DNA of 64,000 nt from Pempheris klunzingeri (lineage: Eukaryota > Chordata > Actinopteri > Acropomatiformes > Pempheridae), in the NCBI RefSeq assembly GCF_042242105.1, contig NC_092012.1, forward strand, positions 3,333,970 through 3,397,969, in the 5' to 3' direction. A program made the position numbers and the translations under genes. Below the pieces are notes generated by a model that worked only from the letters and a program-made list of their open reading frames with translations, ran no database searches and was not told where the DNA came from. This document shows, piece after piece, positions 50,020 to 63,174 of this stretch; the stretch's first letter is position 1; the number at the start of each line of letters is the position of its first letter.

Positions 50020-53000
50020 ATGATGATGATGATGATGATGAAGCGCAGCCTCACAGGAGCCTTCCTCCTCCTCCTCCTCCTCAGCAGTACTGCATCTGGA
50101 CTGGGATCAGTGCTCTCGAGATCTTACTCGTACATCCGAAACTATTACACCTGGCACGAAGCTCAAAGCTACTGCAGGAAGTGGGTGCACTTGTTCCTCT
50201 CGGTACCAGTATTAGAGGCTGATACGTTTGACCTGATGATGGTGCTGCATGAACGGATAAGAGGTCACCTAAAGTTAATACAATTCAACCTGGGAGGGGG
50301 CATGAATGTGTGCACCAAGGTTCATGACAACCCTTCAAGCCTCAGCTGTACTTTGTGCTAATTAGCATATGCTATTGTGCTATTGAGCTACTGCTGGTGT
50401 CACTTTGTGTTCAAGCACACATCACTAACGCCATGTTTTCTTCTTCTTCTGTTCCAAAAAAAAGCTCGCATCACTACAATGACTTGGCCACCATCTTCAC
50501 ACAGTCAGATGCAGACAGTTTACACATGACGGACTACTCGGCATGGGTCGGCCTGCACAAAGACACAATCAACTCCTCCTTGTTCTGGATTTGGTCTGAC
50601 GGGTTACTCAGCAGCCTCTGGGCCTGGGCGCACAACGAGCCACACCCCAGTGATGCTTGTGCTTTCATCATTAGCGGCCACGTATGGTAATGTGAGACCA
50701 TTCGTTCTGACACTAAACACTCTTTGAAACTCGCTTGCTTTTGCACAATAAGCAGATTCATTTAATATCATGTGTTTTTATTGTTACTGTGGTGTTATAT
50801 CTTCAGACTTGAAATAACTTGAGATTGTTTGGTTGCACTGCAAATAGATGCCACTTTGTATTTCCGACAAAGTGAAATCTTATTTCCTGAACCTTTGATT
50901 ATTTGATAATGAATATTTAGTGTCTAAGATTTAAAACCAAACTTTTTTGGTGCTTTGAGAAAACACAAGTTTCTCTTTTTCCATTTTTAAAATTCTTTTT
51001 GTTTGTAAGATATTAAATAAATAACTATTGGATACCCTTTTACTAACCACCAGCATGTTCATCTGTTCAGTGCCAATGTTTTGCTACTTCCATTGGTTTG
51101 TATGACATGCAGAGTTTGTGTATTTGCTTGTGTTTTCTGTATTTCTTAATGCAGTTTATCTGCCTGTGTATCTTAATTTGCTTGTTTGGTCTAGTTGCAC
51201 TGAGCTTTATTGTCACCTCACTATAGAGGAGGGATTGAATTCTTCCTCTTTGTGATTGTGCTGTTCCTGTTTCTCTTGAAAGGTTATATGCCACCAATTG
51301 TGAAGAATCGTATTTTTTCATCTGTCACAAGCGCCACAACGACCACTTCGAACACAAGTTTGTACCGCAGGTGAAGACGTGGTCTGAAGCCCGCACGTAC
51401 TGCAGGAGTGAGTACGATGATCTGGCAACTCTTGAAGACTACGCTGACCTGCACTCAGCTGTCACTGAGGAGGACTTTCCAGTCTGGACTGGGCTGCACA
51501 GAGACGGTAAAGACAAACCAAACTGCAGCCTGTCATGCTTTATTTCTTATCTTTCTGTATTCAGACCAGAAACTTTGGAGCGTTATTTCCTATAATGGCA
51601 TCAAAACAGTTAAGAGACCGTCTCAGGAGCTTTGTGGATCTGCTTTGACAAGAACACACATCTGGAGACGAAACAGTTGAAAATGTCAACAGCCACAAGC
51701 AACCATCATACAACCACAACGACCATGAACCGCTTAATGACTTAAAGCTGGTCACCTTCTCTCCAGAAGATAAGATCCAACACTTCTGGTTCACAGACAC
51801 ACTACTCACAAAAAGTTAGGGATATTCGACTTTCAGGTGAAATATATGGAAAATGGAAAAAGTGAATGCTACAGTGATATTATATCATGAAAGTAGGGCA
51901 TTTAAGTAGAAGCATGTAATGGTAATTTTGCACTCTGGTCACTCTGTATCACTGTTCCAACCTCCTGATGACACTCTGTGACCCTCTAAGCTCAGTGAAC
52001 ACCTCCGTCTGAGGACTTCCTGTTTGAAGCCTCCAGTGTTGAGGTGCTGCTGATCAACTGTTAGGTGTCGTCTTGGTCTCATGATGTCAGAATGTGAACA
52101 GCAGGATGAGGAGGACTGTTTAAATACCAATTCTACCTGAAGCAGGAAATGTATTGGTGGATTCATGGATCAAACCTGTTGTGAATGTTGCTGTTAAGCT
52201 TCTTGTTAGAGAACAGCAGCTGGTGCAGAAAGTACTGAGACACTGAACAGTTGGACATGTGCATTCAAAGGTTTAGAGAAGGTCACATTAAGTTCACCTG
52301 GAAAGGTGAGAATGTATTTTAGGTTCATCCTGAAATTTCACCTGAAAGCTGAATATCCCTGACTTTTAGTGAGGAGTGTAAGATTGGTTGCCTGAAAAGT
52401 TCAGAGATTTCCCACCAGCAGCAGTCGGTGTGTAAGAGAAACGCGGACGGTGTTATAAACAATTTAATTTATCTCTTGACACATGTCTGACCCCTGTCTG
52501 CTGCTATAAATCTGAGGGTGGGACTGAGGGTCGATTGTCTGAAAAACTTTCCAACATCTGTTCTGCAGGAGAAACATGGAAGTGGAGCACAGGGATGTCA
52601 GAGTACAGGAGCTGGACAGGCAGTGAGCCGGGAAACCACGGCGACTGCGTCTCCATCTCCGCTTTGGACAAAAAGATGGCCACGCACAACTGCACCGCCC
52701 GGTTTCCCTTCATCTGCTTCAGGGACAATCTGGTCCTGATAAAGGAGAACAAGACCTGGGAGGAGGCGCTGGAGCACTGCCGAGCCCTCAGGTCACCCAT
52801 CCATGGCAGCATTCGCTACGAGCTGGTCAGCGTGCAGCCTGGAGAAGACCAGAACTACATGACCAACAAGGCCAAGGAGGCCGACACAGAGGAGGTGGGT
52901 TCACATTCAGCGACACATGTAATAGGAACCAACCACTGCTCTGTGGAGCCAGTTTGGAGGGAACTACGTGTTGCTTTACAGCAATAAAGAATAAAAAAAA

Positions 53001-54515
53001 CAGGAAGAGGTTGCTCTTTTTCCAGAGCAAACTTTGTGTACACTTAAAACTGAGTCCAAAGTCCTTCCCTGTTTTCTTCCATCCTGTTAAGTCATGCTAC
53101 ACTACACCTGCATTGAATGTTATGATTACTGAGTGTTGGAAATCTCAATTTACTGCTCAATATGCAGTAAAAGAATTATAACAACGTCACTGGAGACAGT
53201 GTTGTGTTGGCCACCAGCTCCTCCTCATCCCATAATCCCTTTTCCTATTGAAGATTTAGAGTGAAGCTGCACTGTTTGAGAGGGAACAACTGTCTTGATT
53301 TGTTTTTTCAAAGAATCTTTGGTGCCCCCTACAGATATCGACCCGTAGTGAGCACTTTAACCGGACAACAGACGACATTAGATTGTGGCCTGTCATCACA
53401 TTACTCACAAAATGACCTTCAATAACAGCTGACAGGGTCTTCAGGTTTCATATCAGCTGACTGTTGGCAATGATGTTTCATGTAAAAAACTGTGTTCAGA
53501 AGGTGGAAGAGTCTTTATTCCCTCCATCGGTCCATCGCTCGCTGGAGTGTACAGAGTGTACAGACGCCCCCCCCCCACGCTCAGCTGATGAATTCAAACT
53601 GTCTGGGCCCCTAATCTCAAACTCCAGAGAGCTTATTAGAGTATCCCATTTCACATATTTCCATAATGTCATCAATGATTGTATCTGTATTTTAAATGGC
53701 CGTAGTCCTCTTCCTCCTGAGACCACTGGAGCACCACAGCCGGTGCAATCAATTCTATATTTCAGTTAAAAAGGCAATGAAAAATAGAAAATAAGTGAAA
53801 ACAAGCAGAAAAACAAAGGGTGGAGAAGTCACAGCCCTGCACACGTTGACAGAGACAACTAATCTTCAAGAAACACCACCGTGATGCTGATAGTGGTGCT
53901 CTTCTTTTGTCTCCACCTTATTTGATATAAGCACTGATTACCACACAGCTCATACGCCAAAAAAAACCAAAAAACCCAGCTTTTTCTCAGGCTTGCTTCT
54001 GTGTTGTGCCGTCCACTGCGTACACTCATTAGCATCTCTCTCCCTGCGAGCACCAGCCGGCCCATAAACTTCCCTCTGAGATTACATCATGCTCATAAAA
54101 GTAGGCTTTTTTTAGTCTCTGGGAATGTACTATTATTAAAGCTTAAATAATTTGAAAATGAAGAATGCAAAGAGTAACTGACCTTTTATTGCAGTCAGAG
54201 AAGTCCTGTTGACGGTTTTATGACACCTCTGTGGTAATGCTGGTCTGTGGGGAAATGCTCTATGGACACCAGGGGGTTCTTTTCTCTTAATGCATCTTTA
54301 GGGGTTCATTAGTTGTTTCCTCTCCGTAGGTGTGGGCAGGCCTCCGTTTCCTGGCCGGTCATTGGCTGTGGGTGAACGGGGCGGATATGTCGTACCCCGA
54401 CCTGCCCCTCTGCCCCCTCGAGGGGCAGCGATGTGGAGCCTTATCCAAGAACGACACGGGCAGTATGGAGCCCAGAGACTGTTTGGAGAAAAGGAACTTC
54501 CTGTGTTACAGTTAG
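50020..54515 (+). CDS. secreted protein with three C-type lectin-like domains
   Basis: Five coding exons: 50020-50180, 50465-50686, 51283-51506, 52569-52894, 54330-54515. They are phase-consistent and total about 372 residues. The N-terminus has seven methionines from an ATG run, then KRSLTGAF and a leucine run, a clear signal peptide. Three lectin-like domains follow: about 34-143 (YTWHEAQSYCR to YFFICHK), 144-254 (KTWSEARTYCR to FPFICF) and 255-372 (KTWEEALEHCR to NFLCYS). There is no membrane segment. It resembles the fish 'macrophage mannose receptor-like' C-type lectins. No EPN or QPD plus WND calcium-site pair is visible, so sugar binding is doubtful. The exon 1 donor (AA then gtgggt) is the weakest junction. 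Probably immune-related by family; no specific orthologue recognised. Confidence 0.82.
51798..52380. mobile_element. MITE-like element with inverted terminal repeats
   Basis: The left end (ACTCACAAAAAGTTAGGGAT, then ATTCGACTTTCAGGTGAAAT) is matched in reverse complement by the right end with few mismatches. The inverted repeats are about 45 bases and the element about 580 bases, with no transposase ORF. It lies in intron 3 of the lectin gene. The ends suggest a non-autonomous Tc1/mariner relative; target duplication is not clean. Confidence 0.75.
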
Positions 54516-54923
54516 TCATAGTGATATCATCTGCATCAGGGTGGTCACCTCCACATCCCCTCCACATCCCCTCCACACGCTGTTCAACCGGACACACCAG
54601 CTGGTAGATATGCAACTGCTGAAAAGGCTTTGAACACATTAATGGAATATGTATCACACTAAGGAAAATTATTGATTTAACAAGATTTTTAAAAGTGTTT
54701 TCTGTAAACCTCTTCTTGCCAAACTTTATATTTAGCAATTAGGTCTCTCTCTCTCTCTGAGACGTGTCCACAGGAGTGTTTTTGGAAACACTTTGGTTAC
54801 ATGTACAACCATGCAAACACCTCCTGGCTGCACCGTTCACTGGTGGGCTTTCTGCTCCTAGATTTCAAACCCAACCAACATTATCACAGCTTGTTCACAG
54901 ACAATCTGGCTTCATGTTAGATC

Positions 54924-54929
54924 AATAAA
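54924..54929 (+). terminator. lectin gene polyadenylation signal
   Basis: AATAAA 409 bases after the stop codon; the first canonical signal downstream. Assignment is inferred. Confidence 0.5.
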
Positions 54930-54949
54930 GGTTCATTTAAAAGTTTTTT

Positions 54950-57700
54950 GGGGGAGTTTCCAGAGGTGGCAAGTGGTGGTGGACATCATGAAGTAGCCCA
55001 GTGTTGCACATATGCTCACATAGACAATGAATGGGGAGCATGGAAATGATGGATCCTGTAGGCTGGTACCATTAGTCATGATTAAATTAAAGTAAAAGTT
55101 ATGCAGCTCTTTATAAAGACTCATAAAAACCACCCGATCAACAATGATCAAATGTCTTTGTCATTAAATTCTAAACATTTAGTAGGTTTTACTTGGAAAA
55201 GCCTGAACTAAAGATAATCAACATATTTGCACGGACCCAACTGCAGGTTTTATGTTAAACTGTCACTACTTTTTAATACCATTCACCTCCACTGTATAGA
55301 AGTGACACACAGCATGGCTAAACACTGCTATAAGGTGTAATAATGTGATTTTGTAATGCCGATGATGCTGCTATTGATGAAAAGAGGCATCTATTAAGGC
55401 CCAGTGGAGGGAAAAAAATAAATAAATGCTGAGAAACAACAGTGAAATTTGTTTAATTGTTCAATATTTGAATGTACAATGACAAAAGAGAGGGTGAAGG
55501 GGAGAGCAAAGTCAGAAAGTAACAAACACGAACCAAAACAAACAGCAATAAAGTCACCAGTTTACTCATCAAGCAAATCACATTCCTGCTTTAGGTTTTT
55601 TTCCATTTAATTATTTGGACAAAATGAACTCCATAAACTTCTAGTTATCATTTATAAATATTCTAATTCTAATAATCTATTCCTGAATCCCCTCCTTAAT
55701 GCATATGATTCCTCATTTATGTGCCTATAGGGCACTTTTCCCTGTGTTTAGCTCAGCAGAGATGGATGAAGTGATCAACATGGAAACAGCCTCACTGGGA
55801 AACATGTCCATGTTGTAATGGAAACACTGGAGATGAAACCGACTCCTGACAGTGATCAGAGTGTTGCTGTGCAGAGAAACATGCTCGCTGTAAATCACCG
55901 TAGTCAGCTGGAAGACTGAGTATCAGTGTTGGCAGGCTGAAACACACAGACACACACACACACACACACCAGTGTACACACCGGTATAACAGAAGTGTCA
56001 GTGTGCTGAGAAGCTCCTGGGATTACTGTCCTGCTATCTTGAGAGTGAAACATCTGAGACGATTGAAAAGATTCTAATTTTGGAAACAGATGAAAAAAAA
56101 AAGAATAAAATAAACGAAGACAAGCTGAAGCGTATCTGGAATGTAATAAAAGCTCGATGAAGGATATTGGGGGATTGGATTTTTCTGTTTTTGCCTTTAA
56201 CAGCTAATCCCTCACTGTGTTTAATGAAGCTGGCAGCTATTCAGTCATGAATGCTTCACAGATGTGTCATGTGCTCGTTATGAGTGAGCGATGGAAACGT
56301 TTCCAGGAAGGCAGAGTTTTAGAAACCGAGTCTCCCTGAGCGGGACTGTGGCGGCACAGCGTGTGTTTTGTGGCACTTGGGTGGCCGGTGAACTACATCT
56401 AGAGCCAAATACATAATAATTCTATGAAACTGTTTAAAATTAATGATTTTATTTAATTTCAGTGCAGTGGGTAGTTTTTTGGGAGCTGTGCCGTTTCTCT
56501 GAGTGTGTTTGGAGAAAGCATTTGATCTTGAGGTGCAATAAAAAAACCAACAACGAAAAAAAAAAACAGGACTTCATAAAACAAATTAACCGAAACAAGA
56601 ACAAACGAGCCTCCCAAACTAAACAGTGTGTTTCATATGTCACCCACATGTGCGCCTTCTGAACAGAGGCCTTTATCCTCAAGACCGACTCATTTGTTAG
56701 TGCTTTACAAAAACACGTGTGACTGTTACAGAAATTATCCATGAGGCCTTTTTCCGATCTGCCACCACTACTGTTAAAGTCTGACGCACAAACAACACTT
56801 GATTTATCGTCGCACTTCTACAACGTTGTCACACACAAACTGACGCAGCAGAAGTTTCTTATTACTTTTGATTGCTCATCAGGAGGAGCCATAAACCTGC
56901 ATTCTTTCTAATGTCCAGCAGGGACGACTACTAGAGTCTATGAGGAAATGAGGCTATTTCTCACTTTGATTTATGACCCCAATAAACATTCTCCTATTGA
57001 GTTTATGGTCTCATTCACTAGCTTTAAGTCCTGTTCAATACAGGATGATGATCATTTTGTAAATTATGGGTCCAGTTCTGAGTAAAGTAGCAGATAAAGC
57101 AGGGCATGCTACCGTGAGACTGACAATTCACTACGATTAGCCAACAGGGGGGGGGCGACTCCACAGGCTCCAATAAACCAAGATGGCCAAACAGGCACGA
57201 AACGGTAATCCTAACACCAAAAAGGGGGCATCATCTTTCATACCGTCTACGGTCACAGCTAATGTAATTTAGAGCCGCAAAACTAGCTAATGTGTTTCTA
57301 AGGATGCAAACACTTGCTCTCCTGCATGAAAGTCATATCTTCTGAAACCTAAACTGCCCACTTGTTGCTTTTCTGCCTTGTTTCTGAGAGGCAAACTTTT
57401 CGTTGTACACACAGTTATGGCTCAGTGTATTTTGTGTATTTGCTTCACAATAAAAGTCTTTTCAAGGTTTTTAATGGGAAAACAAAAACATTGATTGTTT
57501 TGAGTTGTAGAAGCTCAACACAGAAAATAAAACACAAAATAAATACACTGAACAGTTAAAATAGTCTCGATACAGTTACAAATTGATCTAATAATCATCT
57601 GATCATTTGTTTTTGGGTGAGTGAGTGCAGTGTAGTTTGATACTCACTAGGTGGCAGATACACTTCCTCTGACAGGCTGCTGACAGTGATAAACTCGCCC
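54950..57700. other. noncoding DNA downstream of the lectin gene
   Basis: No gene supported. Contains a CA repeat at 55941-55970 and A/T-rich tracts. Open frames here are short and have no family signature. Confidence 0.5.
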
Positions 57701-57702
57701 TC

Positions 57703-57761
57703 TGACACACACACTCCCTCCCTCTCTCCCTCTCTCTCTCACACACACACACACACACATA
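57703..57761. repeat. CT/CA compound microsatellite
   Basis: Runs of CTCC and CT pass directly into a CA run of about 20 bases. Confidence 0.9.
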
Positions 57762-57929
57762 TCTTTGACTTCTCTCATGCTTTCCCAAAACTTTGAGCAC
57801 AAAACTGAGAATCCACCCTGTTCGGGTCAAACTCAGAGGCCAAATTAAGACAGTCTGCATGTGAATGTGACGCGTCCAGCTGGCTCAGGCAACAGTAAGG
57901 ACCGACAGGCAGTGCTGGAACACACACTC

Positions 57930-58200
57930 ACACTTTTGACTTCAGCAAAAGCACCAATACAAGAGTACGGAGCCACGTTGGTGCTACTAAAAGTCCTGAT
58001 TTCCAAAAAGTCTCTATTTGAGTTGTAATACAAAAAACTTGGCAGTAAAATGTATTAAAAGTCCTAAAAAAGTGCTCAAAATACAGAATGGTTAATTTCA
58101 TGCTCATATCATAGAACTGGATTATAATTATTGATGCATTACTGTGTTCATCACTTTAACTTTGCAGCTGGTAAAGGTGGAACTAATGTTAATTACTGTA
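57930..58200. repeat. diverged interspersed repeat
   Basis: Contains AAAATGTATTAAAAGTCCT, CATAGAACTGGATTATAATT and related phrases resembling the dispersed fish repeat seen at 62085-62260. Class not assigned. Confidence 0.4.
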
Positions 58201-58458
58201 TGTATATACTGCTGGACAGCTTTATCTGTAACAGCTGAGGCTGATGGGAATATCACTAGTTTGTAGGTAGGTGGACAAATTGACAAACTTTGACCCGATG
58301 ATGGCGCTACGGAGAAAGTCAGCGAAGTAAGTCAGAAGAAATGTGATGCCTGAATTAAATTTCATGCCAGTTCCATTCGGTAGTTTCACTGAAAACTGTA
58401 AATGTGAACCCCGAGGTGGCATCAGAGAAAACCTAAATATCAGTGCACATCCATCCTG

Positions 58459-58489
58459 GAGATGTTGAGATGTTGAGATGTTGAGATAT
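58459..58489. repeat. 8-bp tandem repeat (GAGATGTT)
   Basis: Nearly four copies of GAGATGTT, the last diverged. Confidence 0.85.
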
Positions 58490-60328
58490 TCCCTTGGATA
58501 ACCAGTGGACAGACAAAAGAACACAGCCATCGCAGCTAAAAGCTATTTCAGATGGAGGAAAAGTACCAAAAAGGCATGAACTGCTCCGGCAGAGAACTCT
58601 TATTTTTCACACTCATCCAATAACTAATCTTATGGCAGCCTAAGTACATCAGTGTGTCCATCAATCATTACACTGGAACACACACTCATTTGTGTTTCCT
58701 GTCGAGCTGCACACCACCTCCACCAAGCTCCTCCAGCTTTAACGTTCTTGGATCAGCTGGTGAAGGCTCCTTCTTGACTTCACACACTTTGAATCCATTC
58801 CCTCATCTGTCTGGATCGGGTCGGCGGCGGCTGCTTTCCTGCCGTGACGCTGTCTTTTACGGGACAGCTGGCAACGTTTACTGCTCAGTGAGGGACTGAC
58901 GGAGAGGAGAGACCTGCAGCCTGCAGGCCCAAACTTAGACGGAAGTTCTCAAACTGTACAGAAACACGTGTGACAGTCTCAGTAGACGACACTGTGAAGC
59001 CAGAGACGACACAAAGGCAGCAAACAAAGTGAGTGCAGAAAGCAGAGGTGGGATCACTCCAGGTGAACTGAGGAGACACATTTGGCCAGTCTGAAGTGTT
59101 TTAACCTCCAGTAATAAATCTGCAGGAAGAAAATGAAAAGCCAGTTGGACTGCAAACTGATTCACACCCAGTTTATAACAATAACTCACCTGTAAGACAA
59201 CCAGAGCCAAACAAGAAGAACATTTCAGTGAAGTCATGTGATTAGATTAATTAGGCAAAACTTCAGTTTCAAACCCCTTTTGGTATTTGTCTGTAGATTT
59301 GTTTAATTAATGGTTTCTAACACACCACGATGGAGCTGTAAGGATGCTAACAAGTGCTAATAATAATAATGATTAATAATCATATTAGAAATGATAACTT
59401 CCCGTGTGAAGACATATTATATGTTTGCACAGCATGTATGAGCACCCACAGGAGGATTTGTAGTTATTGATAGATATTTGAATAGACACTTTATAATAAG
59501 GCACTGATTTAATCATATCCTTTAATTACTTAAATTACATGGTGGAATTAAAGGAGGCCTCCGCTGTTTTTGACCACTGGTGGTGCGACGGAGCTTTGGT
59601 TTTATCTTCTGCTCCACTTGACTATGTCAAACTATTTTACATGTCTGTGAGGCCTTAAAGGTACATTTCATGTGTTTTGATGAGAAGCACTAAGCAAGAG
59701 CTGAAAATTATATTTTTATAATCCGATTTTCACAAACGATCTTGCTTTGCTGCAGCTTTTTGTTGTCTTTTAATATTAAAAATACTGGTAAATAACAATA
59801 AATTCCCTGATTTGAAGCATAAAACCCCTAAATAATCACTGTAGATTGTATAGAAATGTCCCTCCCTAATCTAACAAAAGCTGACACAGCTTGTTTAGGA
59901 GATTACGACATTATCAAGCAGAAGTAAGTAACCAGAAAATGTTTTGGGGCTAGTTTTAGTGTCTCTCTCTGTATTATAAACTGTCTTTTCTCGGGGAGAT
60001 ATTGGAATATTTTTCTGATGCTGTAAATACCAGCTGAAAGTGATCAAATGTGTATTGATCATCAGCTTATTGGAGAAATAAGGAGATCAATCCTTCCACT
60101 GAACGTGCTCCAACAGTGTGTGTTGTGTGTTTGAGCTGAACTCCTCCTCCATGTTGGATAAAGTGTGGAGGCTGGCGGTCGGGGCGGCGGCTCCGTCCGT
60201 CACCATCAGCCTCTCGCAAACAGACACACTGTGTTAAGTGCTGTGGGAGTTGTTGCCGCGGTAACCAGTTTGTGGAGTGTTTTTGAGTGTTTCAAGCTCC
60301 CGTGGGATTTTGTGGGGGGGTGGGCGAG

Positions 60329-60330
<2 letters not shown>
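58490..60330. other. noncoding DNA
   Basis: No gene supported. GC content rises near 60160-60210, but no splice-consistent exon was recognised. Confidence 0.4.

Positions 60331-60331
<1 letters not shown>

Positions 60332-60376
<45 letters not shown>
60332..60376. repeat. GT/GA compound microsatellite
   Basis: About 30 bases of GT followed by a GA run. Confidence 0.95.
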
Positions 60377-60484
60377 TGTAAATCAGTGCTGGCTGGAAAT
60401 GCCTGTGTGACCTAATGCACATCTGTGAGTTTTGGACTGATAGACGGAGAGAAAAAGTTCCACTTCTGCCTTTGTGTTGAGAAG

Positions 60485-60485
60485 C

Positions 60486-60516
<31 letters not shown>

Positions 60517-61317
60517 AAGACACACAGATAGACAGACAGGTAGACACACAGACAGACAGACAGGTAGACACACAGACAGACAGCCAGTCAGTCAGACAGA
60601 CAGAAACACAGACACACAGACAGACGGACAGACAGTCAGTCAGTCAGGCAGGACAGACAGACAGACAAAAACAGAGAGACACACAGACAGAAACAGTCAG
60701 ACAGACAGATAGGCAGACAGACAGACAGACAGACAGACAGACAGTCAGCCAGACAGACAGATAGGCAGACAGACAGAAACAGACAGACAGAAACAGTCAG
60801 ACAGACACACAGACAGACAGAAACAGACAGACAGAAACAGTCAGTCAGTCAGACAGACAGACAGACAGACAGACAGATAGGCAGACAGACAGAAACAGTC
60901 AGACAGACAGTCAGACAGTCAGACTGACAGACAGACAGACAGACACAGTCACACAGACAGGCAGGCAGACAGACAGACAGACACAGTCAGACAGGCAGGC
61001 AGGCAGGCAGGCAGACAGACAGACAGACAGACACAGTCAGACAGACAGGCAGGCAGACAGACAGACACAGTCAGACAGACAGGCAGGCAGACACACAGAC
61101 AGACAGACAGACAGTCAGACAGGCAGGCAGACAGACAGACAGACAGACACAGTCAGACAGACAGGCAGGCAGACAGACAGACACAGACAGTCAGACAGAC
61201 AGGCAGACAGACACAGTCAGTCAGACAGTCAGACAGTCAGACAGACAGTCAGTCAGACAGACAGACAGTCAGACAGTCAGTCAGTCAGACAGACAGACAC
61301 AGTCAGACAGACAGACC
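60485..61317. repeat. CAGA-type tetranucleotide satellite
   Basis: About 830 bases built almost entirely of 4-bp units (ACAG, with TCAG, GCAG, ACAC and ACAA variants). Later parts show a longer period: blocks of TCAGACAGACAGGCAGGCAG followed by ACAGACAGACAC recur at about 40-60 base spacing. Long open frames here (Asp-Arg-Gln-Thr runs) are a by-product of the repeat. Confidence 0.97.
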
Positions 61318-62080
61318 CTGGCAGTGATGTGGCTCAGTATAGTCGGAGGTGGACTCAGCCGATCAGCCCGTCGCCTCCAGCAGCTGCTCCTGTTCTCAGC
61401 TGCCATATCTTATTCATAACCTGCTGAACAGAAACCAGAGCTGAAACACTCCCTCACTCCTCACCAGCTCCCAGACTGCTGCTCTTATCTGACGTCCACA
61501 CAGTGAGACACACACTTCTCCTCTGATCTGAAGCTCTGCTCACTTCAGGTCAGCTTTCTGGAGCCTTTACTCTTCCTTTGTGGGGCGATGTTTTTATTTC
61601 TAGATTCTCTCTGATCGGTTTCCAGCATTAAGAAATTAGTTTCCCCTGTACAGTTTAATACGATTCCTGTAAGTTCCCCCGGAGAAGTGAACACTTACAC
61701 ATCTACAATGTAAAGGGTGGATTGTTTGAGTGTTTTTAGATCATGTCTGTGCTATGTGTTGCTTGCTAGTCCGTTTTTTTTGTTTAGTACATAGTAGGTT
61801 AGTAACTTTATTCACATAGGCTAAGATATACTCCACGATGACACCATGAATAGAAATAATTAACGAAACAGAACAAAAAGACTAACTAGCCTAAACAGAT
61901 GTGACCACAAACTGTCCGCAGGTGTTAAATCCAGAGGAGGAAAGTTCGAAAGCTTCGAAGCAGCAACATGACAAGCTCCTTTTTTTTAAAGCCTTGTTTA
62001 GTTTAAATTTAAATAAATATCTTATCTGTCTGTTATCCTACAGAAATCATCATATTGGATCCTGTTTTTTATTTACTAGT
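61318..62080. other. noncoding DNA
   Basis: No gene supported; nothing else recognised. Confidence 0.4.
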
Positions 62081-62084
62081 AAAT

Positions 62085-62530
62085 GCATTCAAAATCCTAC
62101 TCAAGTAAAAATGTTCTAAAAGTATTAAAAGTTAAAGTGAGGTTGTTGAAAAGTGGCTGTGATTGTCAAATTATTACGTCAGCATCAGAGCAGCATGTTA
62201 CTGTTGTAGCTGCTCCAGGTGGAGGCAATATTATCATTATATTATAAACAGTTAACTAGTTTGTTCCAGTTCCTCCCAGGTGATCAGACAGTTACTGAAA
62301 TGAAACCACGTCAGTAGTTTTGGGGGAAAATGTCTCTTTAGTGGAAATAAACGCATTTATTGTAATGGTTCAAAAGCCAAAAATGTTGGGGACAATTTAG
62401 TGTATTTTATAAGCTTTGAATAGGTGTTTTGTGTCAAATCTTAATCTGAAAAGTCATCAAATTAATGTAGTGGAATAAAAGACTCGAGTAAAATACAAAT
62501 ACTTCACTTAAATAAAGCACTTTAGCACTT
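62085..62530. repeat. interspersed repeat cluster
   Basis: Two segments (about 62085-62260 and 62436-62530) match the dispersed family described at 37268: TACTCAAGTAAAAATGTTCT with AAAGTATTAAAAGTTAAAGT, then TAATGTAGTGGAATAAAAGA with ATACAAATACTTCACTTAAA. Confidence 0.5.
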
Positions 62531-62717
62531 TACGTGGAAGATAAAAGACACAGAAACAAAGTGCGACACATACTGACCGAATTAGACTTTTCCAGGTGTT
62601 AACATTCAACACGCATGTTAAAGGGGTTTGTTGAAAGGTGAGATACCCTCCAGTGCTTGTGAGGCTGTTTAAAGGATGGTGCAAATTCAACAGTCAGGAC
62701 CCTGGACTGTGTATTTT

Positions 62718-62765
62718 ATAGATAAGATAAGATAAGATGAGACCTTTATTTGTCACATACTCAGT
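62718..62765. repeat. GATAA tandem repeat with retroposon-like tail
   Basis: GATAAGATAAGATAAGATGA leads into GACCTTTATTTGTCACA. This combination is common at the 3' end of fish retroposon copies; no body is recognisable. Confidence 0.4.
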
Positions 62766-63119
62766 GTATAGTGCCTGTTCCAGACTGAAACATTAATATA
62801 GATAAATAAATCAATCAATCAAAAGTCTAAAGTCTAAAAACTAATGCTGCATTTTGTAAGAGTGACACAAGAATTGATGATCTCTCTTACAAACATCTCT
62901 AAATGTGCCAAACACACTCGCTGAGTCTCACTTTGTCTGTCGCTCTCCTCACAACAGGAATATGTACAATATACATGCATACAACATTATCACTGATCCA
63001 CTGTTATGATATCATCTTACTTCCCCCCGGGAGAGTCACATGACCCCTTTTAGGATGAGAGAGGGGGGGTCAGAACGCTACAATGAAAACCACATGGAGG
63101 GAGGAGAGAGCTGCGACTA

Positions 63120-63168
63120 AACAGAGAGAGAGGGGGAGAGAGAGGGAGAGAGAGGGAGAGAGAGGGAG
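63120..63168 (+). repeat. GA-rich low-complexity tract before the last gene
   Basis: AGAGAGAGGG units repeat directly upstream of the start codon at 63175, so they probably lie in the 5' UTR or core promoter. Confidence 0.85.
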
Positions 63169-63174
63169 GCCAAC

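Noticed and set aside
51561..51809. Open frames in lectin intron 3
   Set aside because: They do not fit the phase of the neighbouring exons and add no lectin-domain sequence.
60425..60764. Long Asp-Arg-Gln-Thr open frames and possible CRISPR-like periodicity
   Set aside because: Produced by a 4-bp repeat read in threes; there are no unique spacers and the genome is eukaryotic.
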